Origin: Aquisphaera giovannonii
Lineage (GTDB): Bacteria; Planctomycetota; Planctomycetia; Isosphaerales; Isosphaeraceae
Direction of reading: 5' to 3'
Length of the DNA stretch: 64,000 bases
Assembly: GCF_008087625.1 (NCBI RefSeq)
Contig: NZ_CP042997.1
Location: 5,456,001-5,520,000 of the forward strand
Shown: in pieces, positions 1 through 9,686 of the stretch
How positions within the stretch are numbered: the first letter of the stretch is position 1
Layout of the letters: every line of letters starts with the position of its first letter
Made by a program: the position numbers and the translations under genes
Notes under the pieces: generated by a model
Databases searched by the model: none
What the model was told of the DNA's origin: nothing
Seen by the model: only the letters and a program-made list of their open reading frames with translations

Positions 1-1206
1 GACTCGTTCGACCCGAAGCCCCGGCTCGCGGCAGATCACGGGAAGAAGGTGACGTTCGACCACCCGGAGACGCGCAACCGGCCGGGGTACGAGTCCCTCT
101 ATCTGAAGCGGCCCGGCTGGGCGGGCTCGCCGCGCGGCGAGAGCGGCATCGAGGTGACCGACCTGTTCCCGTGCATCGCGGGGCGGGTCGACGACATCGC
201 GCTCATCCGCTCGATGCACACCAGCCACTCGAACCACTACAACGCCACGCTCGGCATGCACACCGGCTCGTTCACCTTCGCGAGGCCGAGCCTCGGCTCG
301 TGGCTCAGCTACGGGCTGGGGACGGCGAACCGGGACCTGCCCTCGTTCCTGGTCCTCGCCCCGCAGGTGCCCTACGCGGGGACGCAGGTCTGGGCCTCGG
401 ACTTCCTGCCGGCCGTCCACCAGGGGACGCGCGTCGTGCCCGGCGCGGAGCCGATCGCGGACCTTGCCCGCCGCGTGCCGACCCGGAGACGCCAGGAGCT
501 GGAGCTGGACGCGCTGCGGGCCCTCAATGCGGAGCATCAGCAAACCAGGCCCAACGATTCGAACCTCGCCGCCCGCATCCGCTCGTTCGAGACCGCCTTC
601 GGCATGCAGGCCGAGGTCCCCGCCGCCCTGGACCTCTCCGCCGAGACCGACGCCACGCTCGGTCTCTACGGGCTGAGGCGCGGGCAGGTGGACGGCTTCG
701 GCTGGCAGTGCCTGGCCGCCCGCCGGCTCGTCGAGCGTGGCGTCCGGTTCGTGGAGCTGATCCACACGGGCTCCAGTGGGAACTGGGACTCGCACGGCGA
801 CATGGCCGACCACGGGCGGCTCGCGCCGCAGGTGGACCGGCCGATCGCCGGGCTGATCCAGGACCTGAAGGATCGCGGGCTGTTCGACTCCACGCTCGTC
901 GTCTGGACGACCGAGTTCGGCCGCACGCCGTTCAACAACACGCCGGAGAACCTCGGCCGCGAGCACCACAACTGGGCCTTCAGCTCCTGGCTCGCCGGCG
1001 CCGGGGTGAAGCGGGGGATCGTCCACGGCGCGACCGACGAGCACGGCATCCGCGTGGCCGAGGCACCGGTCCACGTCCACGACTTCCACGCCACGATCCT
1101 GCACCTGATGGGGCTGGACCACACCCGCCTGACCTACCGCCACGGCGGCCGGGACTACCGCCTGACGGACGTGCACGGCAACGTCGTCAAGGATCTCCTG
1201 GCGTGA
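1..1206 (+). CDS. DUF1501 family protein, 5' end outside the window
   Basis: The reading frame is open from the first base, so the N-terminus lies upstream of the window; a GTG at 49 is internal. The visible ~400 residues match DUF1501, a sulfatase-like alkaline-phosphatase-fold family that is very abundant in planctomycetes and usually exported by the Tat pathway. Supporting features are the segment around RSMHTSHSNHYNA, the late motif TTEFGRTPFNN, and GREHHNWAFSSWLAGAGVK. These metal-site-like His and Asp residues sit where the family has them. In planctomycetes DUF1501 genes often follow a DUF1549/DUF1553 cytochrome-type gene; that partner, if present, is outside. Substrate unknown. The family call is firm, the activity is not. 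Confidence 0.88.
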   Translation, partial: DSFDPKPRLAADHGKKVTFDHPETRNRPGYESLYLKRPGWAGSPRGESGIEVTDLFPCIAGRVDDIALIRSMHTSHSNHYNATLGMHTGSFTFARPSLGSWLSYGLGTANRDLPSFLVLAPQVPYAGTQVWASDFLPAVHQGTRVVPGAEPIADLARRVPTRRRQELELDALRALNAEHQQTRPNDSNLAARIRSFETAFGMQAEVPAALDLSAETDATLGLYGLRRGQVDGFGWQCLAARRLVERGVRFVELIHTGSSGNWDSHGDMADHGRLAPQVDRPIAGLIQDLKDRGLFDSTLVVWTTEFGRTPFNNTPENLGREHHNWAFSSWLAGAGVKRGIVHGATDEHGIRVAEAPVHVHDFHATILHLMGLDHTRLTYRHGGRDYRLTDVHGNVVKDLLA

Positions 1207-1224
1207 GAGGCGTCCGCGTCGGGC

Positions 1225-4200
1225 TCAGCGGCCGTCGTCTCCCGGGGCCGGGATGCGGACGACGATCACGGTCCCGGATCCGGGGCCGGACTCGACGAGG
1301 AGCTCGCCGCCGACCAGGTCCGCCCGCTCACGCATGCCGGCGAGGCCGAGCCGCCCGCCCTGCGTCGCGTCCGGGTCGAACCCCGCGCCGTCGTCCTCGA
1401 CGACCGCGGTCACGTGGCCGGCGGTGCGGGTCACCACGACGCTGACCCGGCCGGCCCCGGCGTGCTTGGTCGCGTTCGTGAGGGCCTCCTGGACGATGCG
1501 GTAGACGGTCGTCTCGATCTCCGAGGGCAGCCGGCCCGCGTCGAGGCCGGCCGCCTGGTAGGCGGCGGGGACGCCGGACCGGGCCGACCAGTCGGACACG
1601 AGCTGCCCGAGCGCGGCGTCCAGGCCGATGTCGTCCAGGGACGTGGGCCGGAGCCGCATGGCCAGGGCGTGCACCTCCCGCCCCACCTCGTCGACGAGGC
1701 TCCGGGCGTCGGCCAGCTTCCCGCCCAGCGAGGGCGGGAGGGCCTCCGCGGTCTCGACCGCCTTCAGGGAGAGCATGAGGCCGGCGACGAGCTGGCCGAT
1801 CGAGTCGTGCAGCTCGCGGGAGATGCGGAGTCGCTCCTCCTCCTGGGCGGCCGCGAGCCGGCGGGTCAGCTCGGCGCGCTGGGCCATGGCCTCGGCGAGG
1901 GCGGCCGTCCGCCTCGCCACCTGGTCCTCCAGCTCCTCGTTGGCCCGCCGGAGGGCCGCCTGGGCCTCCTTCAGGTCGGTCACGTCCACGCACACGCCGG
2001 CCAGCCGGAGGTCCCCGTCGGCCCCCTCGCCGGAGGCGTCGCCCTGGTCCCGCAGCCACCGGACGCCGCCGTCCGGGCGGACCACGCGGAATTCGACGCC
2101 CAGCGGCCGGCCCCGCCGTGCCGCCTCCTCGAACGCCTCGCGGGCGGGCCCGCGGTCGCCCGGGTCCATGCGGGCCAGGAAGTCCCCGAGCGGCCGGACG
2201 GTCTCCACGCGGTCCAGTCCGAGCAGGGCGTTGAGGTTCGCGTCGCGGCGGTGGGCGTCGCGCGCGACGTCCCAGGTCCACATCCCCATCCGCGACGCCG
2301 CGAGGGCCATCCGCAGCCGCGATTCGCCCCGGCGGAGCGCCTCCCGGACGCGGCGGCGCTCGAAGAAGTCTGCGGCCTCGCGGGCGAGGACGTCGAGCAG
2401 CCGCAGCTCCCTGGGGCCGGGGGTGTGCACCTCGCGCCAGTGCGTGGAGATCATCCCGACCAGTTGCCCGTCGCGGGTCGTCAGCGGCGTCGACTGCATG
2501 GCCACGATCCCGCTGAGCGCGAAATGCCGCAGGCTCTCCGCGCCCAAGGGGCTGCCGGCGGCGTGGGCGTCCGGCACGATCGCCCGCTCGCCGTGCCGGA
2601 GGGCCAACGCGCAGCTCGTGCCGGACCGGATCGAGACGGTGCGCCAGAACTCGGCCGAGTCGGGATGGAAGCCCCTCCAGCCGAGCAGGTGCAGCTCGCC
2701 GCTGCCGGCGTCGAACAGCTGGATGCTGCCGAAATCCGCGCGCAGGATCGCCATCGCGGCGTCGAGGATCTGCTCGTGCAGGTCCCCGCCCGCCTCGTCC
2801 TCGATCAGCAGGCTGCTGACCCGCTGGAGCGTCTTCGCGTCCTCCAGCTCGCGGGCGAGCTGCCGGCGGCTCTCGCGCAGGGCCGCCTGGGCCTCGGCGC
2901 GCTCGGCCGCGGCCCAGGTCCGCTCGGCGACCTCGCGCACCAGCTCGACCTCGGCGGCGGTCCACTCGCGGGGCCTCGCGCCATGCACGGCGAAGACCGC
3001 GACGTCCCGGCCCTGCTTGACGAGCGGCACGGTGACGGTCGAGCGGATCTCCGCCGCCAGCCAGGCCGCCCGCTGGGGGGCGCCGATCGTCGGGTCGGTC
3101 GAGGCGTCGGAGACCACGAGCGGCTCGCCCCGCCGCAGCCGCTCTCCGATGCCGCGGTCGGAGAAGGCGGAGTAGGACGCGCGCCCGGGGAACGGCGAGA
3201 CCCGGCTCGCGTACTGGCCCCGGACGAGGCACTCCCGCGCATCGCCCTCCCCCTCGATCTCGGCGTACAGGGCCCGGTTCACGCCGAGGTGCTCGCCCAG
3301 CAGGCGGGACGCGGTCGTCAGGACCTCCGCCGGGTCGGCCAGCGGCCTCATCGCGTCGCTGAGCCGCAGGAGGAAGGCGTCCCGCTCCTCGCTCGCGCGG
3401 AGGACCTCCTCGGCCCGCCTGCGATCCGTCACGTCACGGGCGGCGCCGAACCACTCGACGATCTCGCCGCGGTCGTCCAGGATGGGGACCGCCCGGGAGT
3501 GCGTCCAGCCGACCGTCCCGTCCGCCCGGATGACGCGGTGCTCCAGGTCGAAGGGGCGCTTCCCCTCGATCGAATCCCGGATGGCCGCGAGGATGTGCGG
3601 CCGGTCCTCGGGGAGGATGTAGTCGTCGAGCCAGGACCGGCTCGGGCTCTCGGCGCGCGCCAGGAACCCGCCGCCGTCCTGCTCCCGCAGCTCGGTCCAG
3701 TCCGGGCTCATCCGGTACACCAGGTCCGACGAGGCCCTCACGAACGCCCGGTAGCGACTCTCGCTGTCCCGCAGCCTCTCCTCGGCCCGCCGCCGGTGGG
3801 CGTCCTGGCGGTCGCGTTCCCGCTCGGCCCGCACCTTGGCCGTGGTCTCGATGACCGTCAGGAAGACGCCGCCGATCCGGCCGTCGTCGTCGCGCGCGGG
3901 GCTATAGGTGAGCGTGAAGTAGGCATCCTCCAGGACACCCTGGCGGGCGAGCGGGATGAGCCGGTCCTCGAGGAGGACGGACTCGCCGCGGGCGAGCACC
4001 CGCTCGTAGATCGGGCCGTTGATGTGCCAGGCCTCGGGCCAGCACTCCCGGGTCGGCTGGCCCAGCGCGGCCGGATGCTTCCCGGCCGCGATCCGCGCGT
4101 AGCCGTCGTTGTAGATCTGGATCAGGTCCGGGCCCCAGAGGACGATCGAGGGCATCGGGTGGGCCAGCAGCAGGTCCACGATCGTCCGCAGGCTGCGCGG

Positions 4201-4323
4201 CCAGCCGGCCGGGGGCCCCAGGGGCGTCGCGGACCAGTCGAACGCGCGTACCCGCGCGGCCATCTCGCCGTCCCCCGCGGGGGGATGCGACGCCTCGTTC
4301 GCCTCGGTGTCGGGCGGTTCCAT
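1225..4323 (-). CDS. PAS/GAF multi-sensor histidine kinase (HisKA_3/NarX type)
   Basis: A 1032-residue kinase. In order: an N-terminal PAS-like domain (about 45-165), a second PAS (about 190-303), a GAF (about 315-475), a second GAF (about 500-665), a third PAS (about 675-790), a coiled coil, the dimerisation domain with ISRELHDSIGQ (phospho-acceptor His839), and an ATPase domain with QEALTNATKH (Asn950), DDGAGFD (977-983) and GLAGMRERADLVGG. This is the NarL/DesK-type kinase class, whose partner is normally a LuxR-type response regulator; none is encoded in the window, so it is an orphan here. No transmembrane segment is visible, so the protein is probably cytoplasmic and senses a diffusible ligand or redox signal. 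The ATG is preceded by GAGGTGA. Signal unknown. Confidence 0.93.
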   Translation of the reverse strand: MEPPDTEANEASHPPAGDGEMAARVRAFDWSATPLGPPAGWPRSLRTIVDLLLAHPMPSIVLWGPDLIQIYNDGYARIAAGKHPAALGQPTRECWPEAWHINGPIYERVLARGESVLLEDRLIPLARQGVLEDAYFTLTYSPARDDDGRIGGVFLTVIETTAKVRAERERDRQDAHRRRAEERLRDSESRYRAFVRASSDLVYRMSPDWTELREQDGGGFLARAESPSRSWLDDYILPEDRPHILAAIRDSIEGKRPFDLEHRVIRADGTVGWTHSRAVPILDDRGEIVEWFGAARDVTDRRRAEEVLRASEERDAFLLRLSDAMRPLADPAEVLTTASRLLGEHLGVNRALYAEIEGEGDARECLVRGQYASRVSPFPGRASYSAFSDRGIGERLRRGEPLVVSDASTDPTIGAPQRAAWLAAEIRSTVTVPLVKQGRDVAVFAVHGARPREWTAAEVELVREVAERTWAAAERAEAQAALRESRRQLARELEDAKTLQRVSSLLIEDEAGGDLHEQILDAAMAILRADFGSIQLFDAGSGELHLLGWRGFHPDSAEFWRTVSIRSGTSCALALRHGERAIVPDAHAAGSPLGAESLRHFALSGIVAMQSTPLTTRDGQLVGMISTHWREVHTPGPRELRLLDVLAREAADFFERRRVREALRRGESRLRMALAASRMGMWTWDVARDAHRRDANLNALLGLDRVETVRPLGDFLARMDPGDRGPAREAFEEAARRGRPLGVEFRVVRPDGGVRWLRDQGDASGEGADGDLRLAGVCVDVTDLKEAQAALRRANEELEDQVARRTAALAEAMAQRAELTRRLAAAQEEERLRISRELHDSIGQLVAGLMLSLKAVETAEALPPSLGGKLADARSLVDEVGREVHALAMRLRPTSLDDIGLDAALGQLVSDWSARSGVPAAYQAAGLDAGRLPSEIETTVYRIVQEALTNATKHAGAGRVSVVVTRTAGHVTAVVEDDGAGFDPDATQGGRLGLAGMRERADLVGGELLVESGPGSGTVIVVRIPAPGDDGR

Positions 4324-4453
4324 GGGCCGTCACCTCGCCCGGCCCGGCCCTCCGCCCGCGGGCGGGCGAGCAGATTCCGGTCCACGCCGGTGCATAGACG
4401 GAGTGTAACAGCCGGTGCCTCGGCGCGGATACGGGTCTCGACGGGGCCCCGCG

Positions 4454-5560
4454 TCACTGGGCCGCGGAGACCGAGCCCATCGGGCTGCCGCGGATGGTCA
4501 TGCCCTCGGGGAGGGGCCGGCCGGCGACGCTGAAGCCGCGGTCGGTGAGCTCGGCGCGGAGGGCGCGGAAGAGCGGGAAGCTGTCGGGGTAGACCCAGAA
4601 GGTGACCACCGAGCGGCCCGCCGTGAGGCGGTTGACCGCCTGGGCGTAGGCGGAGATCGGGTTCCGCGTCGCCTCGTAGGCCTCGCCCCGGGACTCGTGC
4701 TCGGGCACGACCTCCCAGCCCTTCAGGTCGAAGCGGATGCTCTGCCGCTCGATCAGCTCGTCGATGCCCGTCCCGGCCCGGCCCAGCACGTAGGCCAGCG
4801 AGAACGAGCCGACCGGCCCCACCTGCGACTGGATCAGGCCCGTCCGGTCGGCCATCCGGATCCGGAGCTGGGCGTCGGCCTTGGCCAGGTCCAGCAGCCG
4901 CTCCAGGTTGATGAAGCTGATCCGGTTGCGGCGGAGCTCGAAGTGGAACTCGTCGCCGGCCGCCGGCCTCGCCACCGGGCTCTTGGTCAGGATCGAGGTC
5001 GCCTTCGGGCGCGGCAGGGCCCGCAGGGCGGCGACCTCTTTCCTCAGCTTGTCCACGTCCGCGCGGAGGAAGCCGCCGCGGGCGGCGACCTGGGTGATCC
5101 TCGTGGACGGGTCCTTGATCCGCGAGGCCAGCTTGCGCGCGTTCGCCGCGTCGAGCGCCGCCTGGTTCGCCGCGGCCTGGAGCCGGCCCGCGGCGTCCTT
5201 CGCGCGGGCCTCGGCCCGGGCGCGGTCGCGGCTCGCGGCGTCGAGGGCCGCCGTGGCGCGGGCCACCGCGGCGATGTCCAGCGGCGGCGCCGGGGCCGGG
5301 GCCGGGGCCGGCGCCGGGGGCGCGGCCGCCGGGGGCTGGGGCGGGGCGTCGGACGGCGGCGGGGCCTCCTTCGCGGGCGGCACGACGACCACTTGCGCGG
5401 ACGGCTCGGGCCGGTCCGGGGGCGCCTCGACGGCCGCCGGCGGGTGGAATCGCTCCCGGAGCCGGGCGTGGGCGGTCAGGCCCGCGACGATCGCGAGCAG
5501 GCTGGCCACGGTCGCCAGGGGGCGGAGGCGGTCGTATCGCGATGGGACCATCGACGCCAT
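4454..5560 (-). CDS. Membrane-anchored coiled-coil protein, second gene of a pair
   Basis: 368 residues of unknown function. A transmembrane helix lies at about 17-32 (LATVASLLAIVAGL), followed by a Pro/Ala-rich linker with alternating Ala-Pro near 85-95, a long Ala-rich coiled coil (about 95-190) and a folded C-terminal domain of about 170 residues. The C-terminal stretch FWVYPDSFPLFRALRAEL is similar to part of the upstream 922-residue protein (YFVFLVRPDGIRPYYEVRA), so the two share a domain. It starts 35 bases after the upstream gene ends and is surely co-transcribed with it. The topology (anchor, stalk, C-terminal domain outside) resembles envelope-spanning stalk proteins, but that is inference. 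Confidence 0.8.
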   Translation of the reverse strand: MASMVPSRYDRLRPLATVASLLAIVAGLTAHARLRERFHPPAAVEAPPDRPEPSAQVVVVPPAKEAPPPSDAPPQPPAAAPPAPAPAPAPAPPLDIAAVARATAALDAASRDRARAEARAKDAAGRLQAAANQAALDAANARKLASRIKDPSTRITQVAARGGFLRADVDKLRKEVAALRALPRPKATSILTKSPVARPAAGDEFHFELRRNRISFINLERLLDLAKADAQLRIRMADRTGLIQSQVGPVGSFSLAYVLGRAGTGIDELIERQSIRFDLKGWEVVPEHESRGEAYEATRNPISAYAQAVNRLTAGRSVVTFWVYPDSFPLFRALRAELTDRGFSVAGRPLPEGMTIRGSPMGSVSAAQ

Positions 5561-5595
5561 CCTCTTTTCACCTCAAGGGCCACGACGGGATCCGA

Positions 5596-8364
5596 TCACC
5601 AGTCCTGCGGTTCCATCAGCCGCGGGCCCTGCTGGTCGCCGGTCACCTGGAGGGACATCGGCCAGCCCAGGCCGGAGAACAGGATCTGCTTGCGGGCCGC
5701 CCAGAAGGTGTCGCTGCCGTTCCCCTCGACGAGGAACTTGACCCGGGGCTTGGGGCGGATCAGCGGGTCCGCGGCCGCCCGCTGGTTGGCGACGGCCAGG
5801 AGCTGCCGCACCAGCAGGCTGTCCTTCCTGCGGTCCTTGATCGAGCCGGCGGTGATCCGATAGCCGCCGGGGTGGATCACCAGCCCGTCCGGCTCGCAGG
5901 CCACCGTGATCTCGAACGGCACCTCGATCGGCTTCGACGGCCCTTCCGGGATCCGCCCCTTCGCCGAGGGCATGAAGTCGGGCTCGCCGTCGGCCTTGCC
6001 CGGGCTGCCCGACGACGACCCCGGCGAGCCCTGGCCAGCGTCCGACGAGCCGAAGACGAGCCCGCCCATCGAGGGCGTCGCGCCGCCCGACGAGGAGGGC
6101 GGGGGGCCCGAGCCCAGGCTCGACCCCAGCGACACCCCCAGTCCCGAGGGCGGGGCCGACGGGCCGGCGGTCCCGGTCGAGCCCTTCACCCCGCCGGACG
6201 AGCCGGCGGGGGCGGAGGCCGCCGACGTCCCGGCCGGGCCCTCGGCCGCGCCGCCCCCCGCGTCCGGCTTGCCGACCCTCGCCGGGCTCCCGCCGGACGC
6301 GGCCGCCGGGGCGGTCGGCGACGACGGCGGCTTCCCGGATCCCGCCTGCCATTCGAGCCCGCCGGGCTCGTCGCCCGAGGGCCCGGAGCCCGGCTTCGCA
6401 GGGTCTCCGATCGTCTCGCCCCGGGGCCGCCCGCGGCCCCCGGCCGCCGGGCTCCCGCCCTCCGCCCCGCCGTCCGGGCCGTCCAGCACGAGCGGCTCCG
6501 GCGCCGGTATTGACGAGGTGCCGGCGGATGCCGAGGAGCTTGAAGGTGGTGCGACCCCCGACGGCGAGCCCGATCCCGATGCGCCAGCCCGGGACCCGCC
6601 GAGGCCCCCCCCGCCGGCCGTGCCACCCCCGCCGCCGGGCGTCGCGGGCGAGTCGTCTGCGGCTTCCAGGTCCGGGACCACCTTCCAGCCCTTCTGGCGG
6701 AGGTCGTCCTCGGAGCCGGCCCCCGTCCCGCCGCCCAGGCGCGGGTCGATCCGGCCGGTCGACTTCGAGCCCCGCGAGGCGGCGGTCCAGTCCTCGACGG
6801 CCTGGCCGAGCTTCTTCCGCGCGCCGTCGCCAGCACCGGCGATCCCCGCGCCGGGGGGATTGGTGCCCTTGATCCCGCGGGGGCCGGTGAAGCCGCCCCC
6901 GCCCGCCCCCGCCTGATCGTCGGGCGGGCCCCCGCCGATCCCTCCGCCCCGGCGGTCCTTCGCGACGGTGCCGTCGGGCTCGAACATGCCGCCACGCGGG
7001 GCGGCGATCGGCGAGCGAGGCGTGCGCCTCGGCCCCGCGACGGGCCCGCCGCCGAGCCCGTCCGGACCGTCGGTCGCCCCGGTGCCGGCCGAGGGCCGCG
7101 AGCCCCTCGCGCTCGGCCGGGGCCAGACGAAGGCCTCCGGCGAGTCGTCGTCGGCGCCTCCGGCCCCGCCCTTCGCCTCGCCGGTGCCCCCGCGGGCGGC
7201 CAGGCCTCCCGGGCCGGGGCCCTCGCCGTCGCGGCCGCCGCCGGGCCAGTTCAGGCCGACGTCGCCGCCGTCCGGGCGGGCCGAGTCCGCGCCGCGGTCG
7301 GTTCGCGCCAGGCCGTTGCCGGCCGGGCCCGCCCCCTTGCGGCCCTTCGCGTCCTTGCCGTCGGGGGCGGCCTCGAGCGGCTCCTCGAGCGGGATCGTGC
7401 CGTCCCAGGTGCGGACGTCATCGAAATCCGGCACGTCGATCTTCATGTCCTGCTCGACGAGCTCGTAGCCGAAGGCCATCCCGAGCGGCTCCAGCCGGGC
7501 GCGGACCTCGTAGTAGGGGCGGATGCCGTCGGGCCGGACCAGGAAGACGAAGTACGGCACCACTGGCGCGCCGTCGGGCGAATCCGAGCCCTGGACCTTC
7601 AGCAGCTCGCGGGCGATGGCCAGGATCACCGGGCTGGACCGGGGGTTGATCATCGAGGCGAGGTCGAGCATCGAGAAGACCGGGCCGTTCGGCCGCATGG
7701 CCACGGTGCCGTTGACGCATTCCAGGACGATCGGCCGCCGCCAGCTCCCGTTCGGCCCCTTGTACGGGAGCACGGCGTACGAGCCCTCATGCTGCCGGCC
7801 CTTCACGACCGCCGCCTTCAGGGCGTCGCGCTCCCGGGCCAGGACGTCCCGCTCGAACGCGAGGGCGTCCACCTGCTGGTCGATCTTCCTGACCCGGTCG
7901 GCGATCGAGGCCACCTGCTGGCTGACGAGCAGCTCCCGGCGCTTCCAGCGGCCCGATTCGGCGAGGGCGTTCGCGATGGCCCGCTCGCTGGCGTCGGCCT
8001 TCGCGTCGGCCTCCTTCGCCGCGGCCATCTCCCGGGCGGTGGCGTCCGCGACGGCCGCGAGCTTCGCCTTCGTCGGATCCTCCGGCGGGGCGGCCGGGGC
8101 CGGCGGCGGCTGGATCGCGGGGACGTCCTCCGGCTTCGGCCTCGCCGCGACGGCCGGCGGCGGCGTGCCCGGCGCCGGCGGCGAGGCGGCCGGCGCGGGC
8201 TTCGCGGCCTCGGCCACCCGCTCGGCCTCGATTCGCGCCTTCTCCCGGGCGTCCCTGGCCGCATCGCGGTGGATCGTCACCACGAGGTTGAGCGCCCCGG
8301 CCAGGCTCGCCAGGAACAGCGCCACCAGCGCCCTCTCGGCCCAGACTGACCCCGGCTGCCGCAT
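5596..8364 (-). CDS. Large membrane-anchored protein with a Gly/Pro/Ser-rich central region
   Basis: 922 residues; the ATG at 8364 is chosen because the hydrophobic segment ALVALFLASLAGALNL then lies near residues 11-26; a GTG 48 bases upstream would only add charged sequence. After the anchor come a Lys/Glu/Ala-rich helix, a Pro-rich linker and a coiled coil. Then follows a folded domain (about 205-340) shared with the downstream gene, and then about 400 residues rich in Gly, Pro, Ser and Asp with no regular repeat. A C-terminal domain of about 110 residues follows, containing IHPGGYRITAGSIKDRRKDS. It is the first gene of a two-gene operon. I recognise no family. The low-complexity middle is probably disordered. 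Confidence 0.78.
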   Translation of the reverse strand: MRQPGSVWAERALVALFLASLAGALNLVVTIHRDAARDAREKARIEAERVAEAAKPAPAASPPAPGTPPPAVAARPKPEDVPAIQPPPAPAAPPEDPTKAKLAAVADATAREMAAAKEADAKADASERAIANALAESGRWKRRELLVSQQVASIADRVRKIDQQVDALAFERDVLARERDALKAAVVKGRQHEGSYAVLPYKGPNGSWRRPIVLECVNGTVAMRPNGPVFSMLDLASMINPRSSPVILAIARELLKVQGSDSPDGAPVVPYFVFLVRPDGIRPYYEVRARLEPLGMAFGYELVEQDMKIDVPDFDDVRTWDGTIPLEEPLEAAPDGKDAKGRKGAGPAGNGLARTDRGADSARPDGGDVGLNWPGGGRDGEGPGPGGLAARGGTGEAKGGAGGADDDSPEAFVWPRPSARGSRPSAGTGATDGPDGLGGGPVAGPRRTPRSPIAAPRGGMFEPDGTVAKDRRGGGIGGGPPDDQAGAGGGGFTGPRGIKGTNPPGAGIAGAGDGARKKLGQAVEDWTAASRGSKSTGRIDPRLGGGTGAGSEDDLRQKGWKVVPDLEAADDSPATPGGGGGTAGGGGLGGSRAGASGSGSPSGVAPPSSSSASAGTSSIPAPEPLVLDGPDGGAEGGSPAAGGRGRPRGETIGDPAKPGSGPSGDEPGGLEWQAGSGKPPSSPTAPAAASGGSPARVGKPDAGGGAAEGPAGTSAASAPAGSSGGVKGSTGTAGPSAPPSGLGVSLGSSLGSGPPPSSSGGATPSMGGLVFGSSDAGQGSPGSSSGSPGKADGEPDFMPSAKGRIPEGPSKPIEVPFEITVACEPDGLVIHPGGYRITAGSIKDRRKDSLLVRQLLAVANQRAAADPLIRPKPRVKFLVEGNGSDTFWAARKQILFSGLGWPMSLQVTGDQQGPRLMEPQDW

Positions 8365-8688
8365 CAACCCGGCCTCCGCCCCTGACCCTGCCCGCCCAGC
8401 CCCCCACACCACGAGGATGATGGAGTGGCCCCGGGCGCAGCGCCGCGCGTCATGCGCGGCGTGTCACCAACATCGGTCGTGAGGGATGGGGGTCTTGAAT
8501 CGGAAGGGTGAGCCGTCTGGGCATTGAGGCGAGGTCGGTACCCTACGACAGGGGGAGCCCGTCAACTCGAGAGGTTGCGGAAGGGCGCTCGCGCCGGTTC
8601 AAGAATGCCTCCGACCTTTGTACTCCTAACATTTCGCGAATGTGGTGCATGATTCGAGCGATGGAGTTCCCCTCGCTGGAGTTGAAAT

Positions 8689-9271
8689 TTGCTCTCCGAT
8701 CAGGGCATCGAGTCGGAATTGAGCCATGCGTATCTGCACGCGGTGGCAAGCCGGGCAGGCTTCGCGTGCGAGGTCTCGGGCCGGCATCTCAATAACGCGG
8801 CCGTAGACGCGGTCGTCCGCGAGGACGGACGCCGGCTCGATCCGAGTTCGGTCCTCACCTCGTTCGACCACCACGTGCAGGCCAAGGCCACCGCGATTCG
8901 GCCCATCGAGCATGCCGGCTCTTATTCCCGCAGGCTGCCGCTCAACCAGTACAATAGGCATGAGGAGCATGCGGGTGTATTCGCCTCGCGTGCTGGTCGT
9001 CCTCTATCTGCCCATTTCTCCGTCCCGATGGCTTGAGCATGTCGAGGGCTCGCTGGTGATGCGGGGATCTGCGTATTGGGTGAGCTTGAGGGGGGCGCCG
9101 GCCAGCGACAATCGATCGTCTCGGACCTTTCGCATACCCAGGCATCAGGTACTCTCCGTCGAGGGCCTCACGGGGCTGATGACGCGAGCGTCGCGGAGGG
9201 AGGAGATCCTCTATGAGTCGCGGATCGCAGGCGCTGGACCTGGCAAATCGCGTGAGGACGCCGGCCATTGA
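8689..9271 (+). pseudogene. DUF4365-like gene broken by a frameshift
   Basis: Frame 1 from a TTG at 8689 (GGAG seven bases upstream) reads ESELSHAYLHAVASRAGFAC, then VDAVVREDGRRLD and HVQAKAT, the pattern of DUF4365, a nuclease-fold family associated with mobile and defence loci. At RLPLNQYNR, near 8956-8960, the family continuation jumps to frame 2: MRSMRVYSPRVLVVLYLPIS, then GSAYWVSLRGAPASDN, ending at 9271. One extra base, or two missing, near the GGCATGAGGAGCATG stretch explains it. It overlaps the next gene by 59 bases. Either a real pseudogene or a sequencing error. The family call rests on remembered family motifs, so moderate confidence. Confidence 0.5.
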
Positions 9272-9542
9272 GAGGTATGCCGAGGGATTGGGATGGACGC
9301 GAGTCCCGGCGATCGGCGGATCGATCGCCGTCTATGAGCGGCCGGATTCTCCCCTGCATCAGTTGATCGTCCCGCTCGATGAGAGCTACGACGATTACGG
9401 CGAGACGGTCCTCGAAGCGGCCAGGAAACTCGCGGCATTCGAGGGGAAGCCTCTCGCGGAGGTGCTGGCTCTCCTCGTCAAGCCCTCCGAAGGGAGACGG
9501 AAGCCCGCGACGCGTGTCGTGCCGGCGGTCCCGAGTCCGTGA
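9213..9542 (+). CDS. Small conserved hypothetical protein
   Basis: 109 residues beginning MSRGSQALDLANRV, with a strong ribosome binding site (GGAGGGAGGAG) just before the ATG. The central part contains YERPDSPLHQLIVPLDES and ends with a basic, Pro-rich tail. There are no transmembrane segments and no catalytic motif that I can name. It overlaps the 3' end of the broken DUF4365 gene, which suggests the two were one translationally coupled unit. Function unknown; it could be a partner of the DUF4365 protein. Confidence 0.65.
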   Translation: MSRGSQALDLANRVRTPAIERYAEGLGWTRVPAIGGSIAVYERPDSPLHQLIVPLDESYDDYGETVLEAARKLAAFEGKPLAEVLALLVKPSEGRRKPATRVVPAVPSP

Positions 9543-9686
9543 CCGGAACAGGCGGATCGACCTGGGGCGTCCGGATGGGCGCGCTTCGGCCTCGCAGTCC
9601 GGCTCATCATCGCGGACGGTCCTCGCTCCGCCCCGTTGCCGGGCCCGCCTACGTCCTATGCGGGCCGATCGGCCTGGGATGAGGCT

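Noticed and set aside
1414-4533. A 1039-codon open frame opposite the histidine kinase
   Set aside because: Exact antisense of a protein with clear PAS, GAF, HisKA_3 and ATPase motifs; the reverse reading has no recognisable pattern.
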